The notes under the pieces: generated by a model | The model's database searches: none | What the model was told of the DNA's origin: nothing | The model's input: the letters and a program-made list of their open reading frames with translations, nothing else | Shown: positions 60,547-64,000 of the stretch, in pieces | How positions within the stretch are numbered: position 1 is the stretch's first letter | Layout: each line of letters opens with the position of its first letter | Translations under genes and position numbers: made by a program | Assembly (NCBI GenBank): GCA_016946835.1 | Contig: JACVTC010000002.1 | Coordinates: 3,640,001-3,704,000 of the forward strand | Direction of reading: 5' to 3' | Source of the DNA: Neocallimastix lanati (nom. inval.) | Lineage: Eukaryota; Neocallimastigomycota; Neocallimastigomycetes; Neocallimastigales; Neocallimastigaceae | DNA length: 64,000 bases

Positions 60547-61989
60547 TATGAAAAAAAAAAAAAAAAAAAAAAAAAAAAACAGAAGTTATTCCAATATTGT
60601 AAAATTGTTAATGGTATATTTATTAAATTTAAATTCACTGGCAATTACTGATATATATTAAATATGTAAATTCACAAATTTATAATTCATTACTTTTCTT
60701 ATTATTTATTCATATATATATTTATATATTTATTATATCAAAGATATAATAATCAAAAAAAAAATTATGATATTAAGAAATTTTAATAAATTTTATATAT
60801 ATTATATAACTTAAAAAACTTAAAATATGATTTATGAAATATTTCATAAAAGTTTCTGAAAAGTATATTACATATATAATTATATAAATATTTTTTTTTT
60901 CACAACTATTTTATATTTTATTATATGATTAATAATTAATATCAATTTATATTAATAATAAAAAATAATAATACTAATACTAAATAATCAAATAACTGAA
61001 TAATAATATTAATAATAATATTAAAAAATATTAATAATAAAATAATATTAAGGATAAAATAATAATTATAATAGTATAGAAATATGAATTAATTTTCTTA
61101 TTATAATAAGTTTTTATTTAAAAATTAATTTTACATATATCTATTATTATTTTATTTAATATATATATTATAATATATACAATAATGGTAAAAAATATAT
61201 ATAATTAAATTTAATATAAAAGTTTAAATATTTTTAATTAAAAAAATTTTAAAATTCAAATAAAGAAAATTAAAAATTTAAATAAATAAATAATTTTATA
61301 TTAACAAAAATGGATATAATTAAAAATATTAAAAAAAATTTTTTATCATTAAAAATAAAAAATATAATAAAATAATTATTAATATATTTTTTTTTTTTTT
61401 TTAAATTTGTTTTCTAATTATACAAGTTTTTGATATATAATTCTTTATTATTTAGGTTATAAAATAGTTAAATCCAAAAAAAAAAATTAAAATTATAAAT
61501 ATTTGATATTAATTTTTTTTATTAATATAATAAAAAGAATGAATTATTAAAATATTTTAAGAAAATTCTATTTCAACCGTTATATTTAATGAACTTTTAA
61601 AAAATAATATATGTTATTTTCATTATTAAATTAACTTAAAAAATGTTCATTGAAATTTGCAAAATAAATAATATTTTTGAATTTATTATTATAAAAATTT
61701 CTAATATATATAATATTTTATATATAAAATATTTATATTATAATTTATTTTATATGTATTACTATATAAATAAATATTTTTATTTATATTAATAAAAATA
61801 TTATAATATTCTTTAATAAAAAAAAATTGTATATAATGAATATTTAAAATTAAGAACTAAACATAATCCCTTATTATCAATCACTATAAATCTTAATCTT
61901 AAATATAATAAAAATTTTTTATATTTAAAAGAATAATACATTTAATTATTATTGTAAATTGTTTTTAATATAATTATGATTATAACAAA

Positions 61990-62052
<63 letters not shown>

Positions 62053-62159
62053 ATATATAAATAAATGATAATTAAAACAATTTTTTTATTTTATATAAAA
62101 TTTATCAATTATTTTTGATATAACAACAAGATTATTTATATTTTCTTTAATTTTCATTA
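60547..62159. other. AT-rich intergenic region
   Basis: Upstream of the APSES gene start. Contains an (AAAT)n run near its left-to-right end (separate entry) and an A run at 60548-60580 immediately before the ATG. No gene seen. Confidence 0.55.
61986..62055 (+). repeat. (AAAT)n microsatellite
   Basis: About 17 perfect AAAT units. Confidence 0.93.
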
Positions 62160-62216
62160 AATTTTAATTTCCTCATCATCAGAATTATCTTCTGAATTTG
62201 AAATTTCCTTTTCCAT
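62160..62216 (-). other. Possible acidic terminal exon of the Asn-rich gene
   Basis: On the minus strand, after AAAAATAAG, a short frame reads EDKMEKEISNSEDNSDDEEI then KI and stop. Its composition is coding-like (acidic tail) in a region otherwise pure AT. It could be joined from a donor at TCC/GTAAAT inside 62580-62600 of the upstream frame, giving KKIKS then EDKMEK, instead of reading to the stop at 62465. Confidence 0.3.
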
Positions 62217-62269
62217 CTTATCTTCCTTATTTTTTTTCCTTATTTTTCATATCATTAAAAATTCAAATT

Positions 62270-62316
<47 letters not shown>

Positions 62317-62464
62317 ATACATACATTAAATTATTAAAATATATATCTTGATAAATATTTTTTTTATTGATTAACATGTGATTAAGAGGGTTTTAAAATA
62401 ATAAAAAAAAAAAAAAGTTTAATATTCAAAAATTTAAATCATATACTATTAATTTTATTTATAA

Positions 62465-63421
62465 TTATATATGATTTTTATTATCTTCATAGTAATAATT
62501 ATTATAATAATTATTATTAGCGTTAAAATTGATATTGGAATTTGATAATATTTTTGGAAAAACCAAAAATTGATTTTTATTATTATTTACGGATTTTATT
62601 TTTTTATTTGATAATATTAAATTATGAGGATGAGTCAGTAGTAATGGATTCGAAGGTAAAGATGGATAGTTAGTGGTATAATATGCAGGGTTTAATACAT
62701 TATTAATTAGAGGCTTTATTGAATTAGTTGCATCATTAAAATTATTAAATACATTATAATTATTTCCATTTTTGGAATGATTCATGTTGCCATTACTTTT
62801 ATCATTATAATTTTCATTCATAGAATTATTTGATATATAACTCTCTATTGAACTGTTATTTAGATTATTAAAATTACTAAAATGATTTTTGCTATTATGG
62901 GTATTGTTGTTATTAGAAATATTAATATTAGAATTTATATTGATATTATTAGTGCTGGTATAAGTTTTATTATTACTTTGATTTTTAACAATACTATCAT
63001 TATTGTTGTTGGTATTATTAATTTTTTTATTATTAATGTTATTATTATTGTTATTATTGTTTATAATAGAATTTAATGAAGATGAACTATTTAATGGATT
63101 ATTATAATTAGTTGGAAGTGTATTAGTGGGCAGTGAACAACCATAAGTATTTGTATTATCTTTAGTTTTTGTTGATATTCCAGAATTTTGAAAAATTTGA
63201 TTAGGAGACATATTTAATGAAGAAGAATAGAAAGGTATATCAATATTTGGATCATGATTAGAGGGATATATATATGTATGATCATTATTTTTATTAACAT
63301 TGATATTAATATTATTATTAATAATAATATTTTTATTGTTATTAGTAGTAATAGTGGTAGTATTAGCAGTGGTAGAAGTAATAATATTATTTTCATCATT
63401 TATATTATTATTAGTATATTG

Positions 63422-63475
<54 letters not shown>

Positions 63476-63753
63476 GAGTGTCATATTATTAGTATTAGGA
63501 TTATAATTTAAATTTAATAAATTCGACATTGCATATGCATATGCACCACCATTTATTAAACTTTTAGTAGCTTTAGTTAAGCAAGATTTTTGAAAAGATT
63601 TATATGATAACATATTTTTCTTTTTTGAAAAAATTGAAGGAATAAATGATGATTTACTTATATTTAAATAAATAAAAAATTAATAAATAAATAAATAAAT
63701 AAATATACAAATAAATAATAAATAAATAATGTTAACTTTCGAATTTTTCTATC

Positions 63754-63786
<33 letters not shown>

Positions 63787-64000
63787 TATATTGCAATTAT
63801 TTCTCATCAATTTAACAATATAATAATATTATAAAATAAGTGAGCATACTTTTCATTAACTTCATGGGTAATAATATAATACTGATGTTGTTGTATTGGT
63901 ATATGTTGTTTTTGTTTATTTTTATTATTGATATCATTTGTATTTTTGTTTTCCATGGATTTTTTACAATCCTTTTTAGATTTTAAGTTATGTTTATTTA
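62465..64000 (-). CDS. Asn-rich protein of unknown function, 3' part (5' end outside window)
   Basis: Exon 64000-63850 is open to the right edge and ends THEVNEK before a GT donor; a 193-bp intron follows; exon 63656-62465 continues NKSSFIPSIFSKKKNMLSYK, then a short conserved-looking helix-like segment SCLTKATKSLINGGAYAYAM. After that the chain is dominated by Asn runs with scattered Ser/Thr and Ile, typical of low-complexity tails of regulatory proteins in this kind of genome. The end reads YYNNYYYEDNKNHI. I recognise no domain. The ATG at 63613 is not the start because the frame is open upstream through the intron junction. A final exon near 62216-62160 is possible. Identity would depend on the part beyond the window. 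Confidence 0.6.

Noticed and set aside
63214-63511. Ile- and Leu-rich frames on both strands
   Set aside because: Shadows of the Asn codon runs in the minus-strand Asn-rich gene.

Overview
The window is nuclear DNA of an extremely AT-rich eukaryote, best explained as an anaerobic gut fungus (Neocallimastigomycota). The decisive marker is a secreted protein on the minus strand (54847-51949) that carries several fungal dockerin (CBM10-like) modules and a C-terminal CBM1, a combination I know only from anaerobic fungal cellulosomes. Short AT-rich GT-AG introns, homopolymer and ATT/AAAT microsatellites, an APSES-ankyrin cell-cycle factor and a flagellar BBSome subunit (zoospore biology) fit the same group. 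All exon joins were worked out by hand from reading frame, GT/AG (or AT/AC) borders and remembered family similarity; none has transcript support.

Layout. Plus strand: (1) the 3' part of a giant low-complexity protein gene (2-13484, start outside the window), whose last exons encode gelsolin/villin-like domains; (2) BBS7 (14304-18309, 14 exons) with a probable AT-AC, U12-type intron; (3) USB1, the U6 snRNA phosphodiesterase (18655-20059, 7 exons including a 23-nt one); (4) a ROCK-type Rho kinase (22267-28005, 10 exons). Minus strand: (5) a RIX1/PELP1-like ribosome-assembly protein (33506-29527, 14 exons), convergent with ROCK; (6) and (8) two secreted repeat proteins that share the ends MVK...AYPQ and the motif S-N/D-V-Q-V-P-L (36136-34829 and 41486-40461); between them (7) a decayed LINE-like retrotransposon 3' end (about 39970-38687); (9) the dockerin-bearing metallophosphoesterase; (10) an Mbp1/Swi4-like APSES-ankyrin transcription factor (60546-56312, 8 exons); (11) the 3' part of an Asn-rich protein of unknown function running off the right edge (64000-62465).

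The 10.5-kb gap 41487-51948 holds no gene I can support. It does hold a higher-GC island (44580-45400) that looks like mobile-element debris, a 43-bp perfect inverted repeat with 40-bp tandem units (46037-46330), and a decayed stretch resembling a response-regulator receiver domain (48750-49220).

The genes are independent housekeeping or secreted functions, not an operon. The most notable points are the AT-AC intron in BBS7, the gelsolin modules at the end of a more than 4,300-residue disordered protein, a ROCK kinase in a fungus with an enlarged insert before its C1 domain, and a metallophosphoesterase with six dockerin-like modules plus a CBM1.
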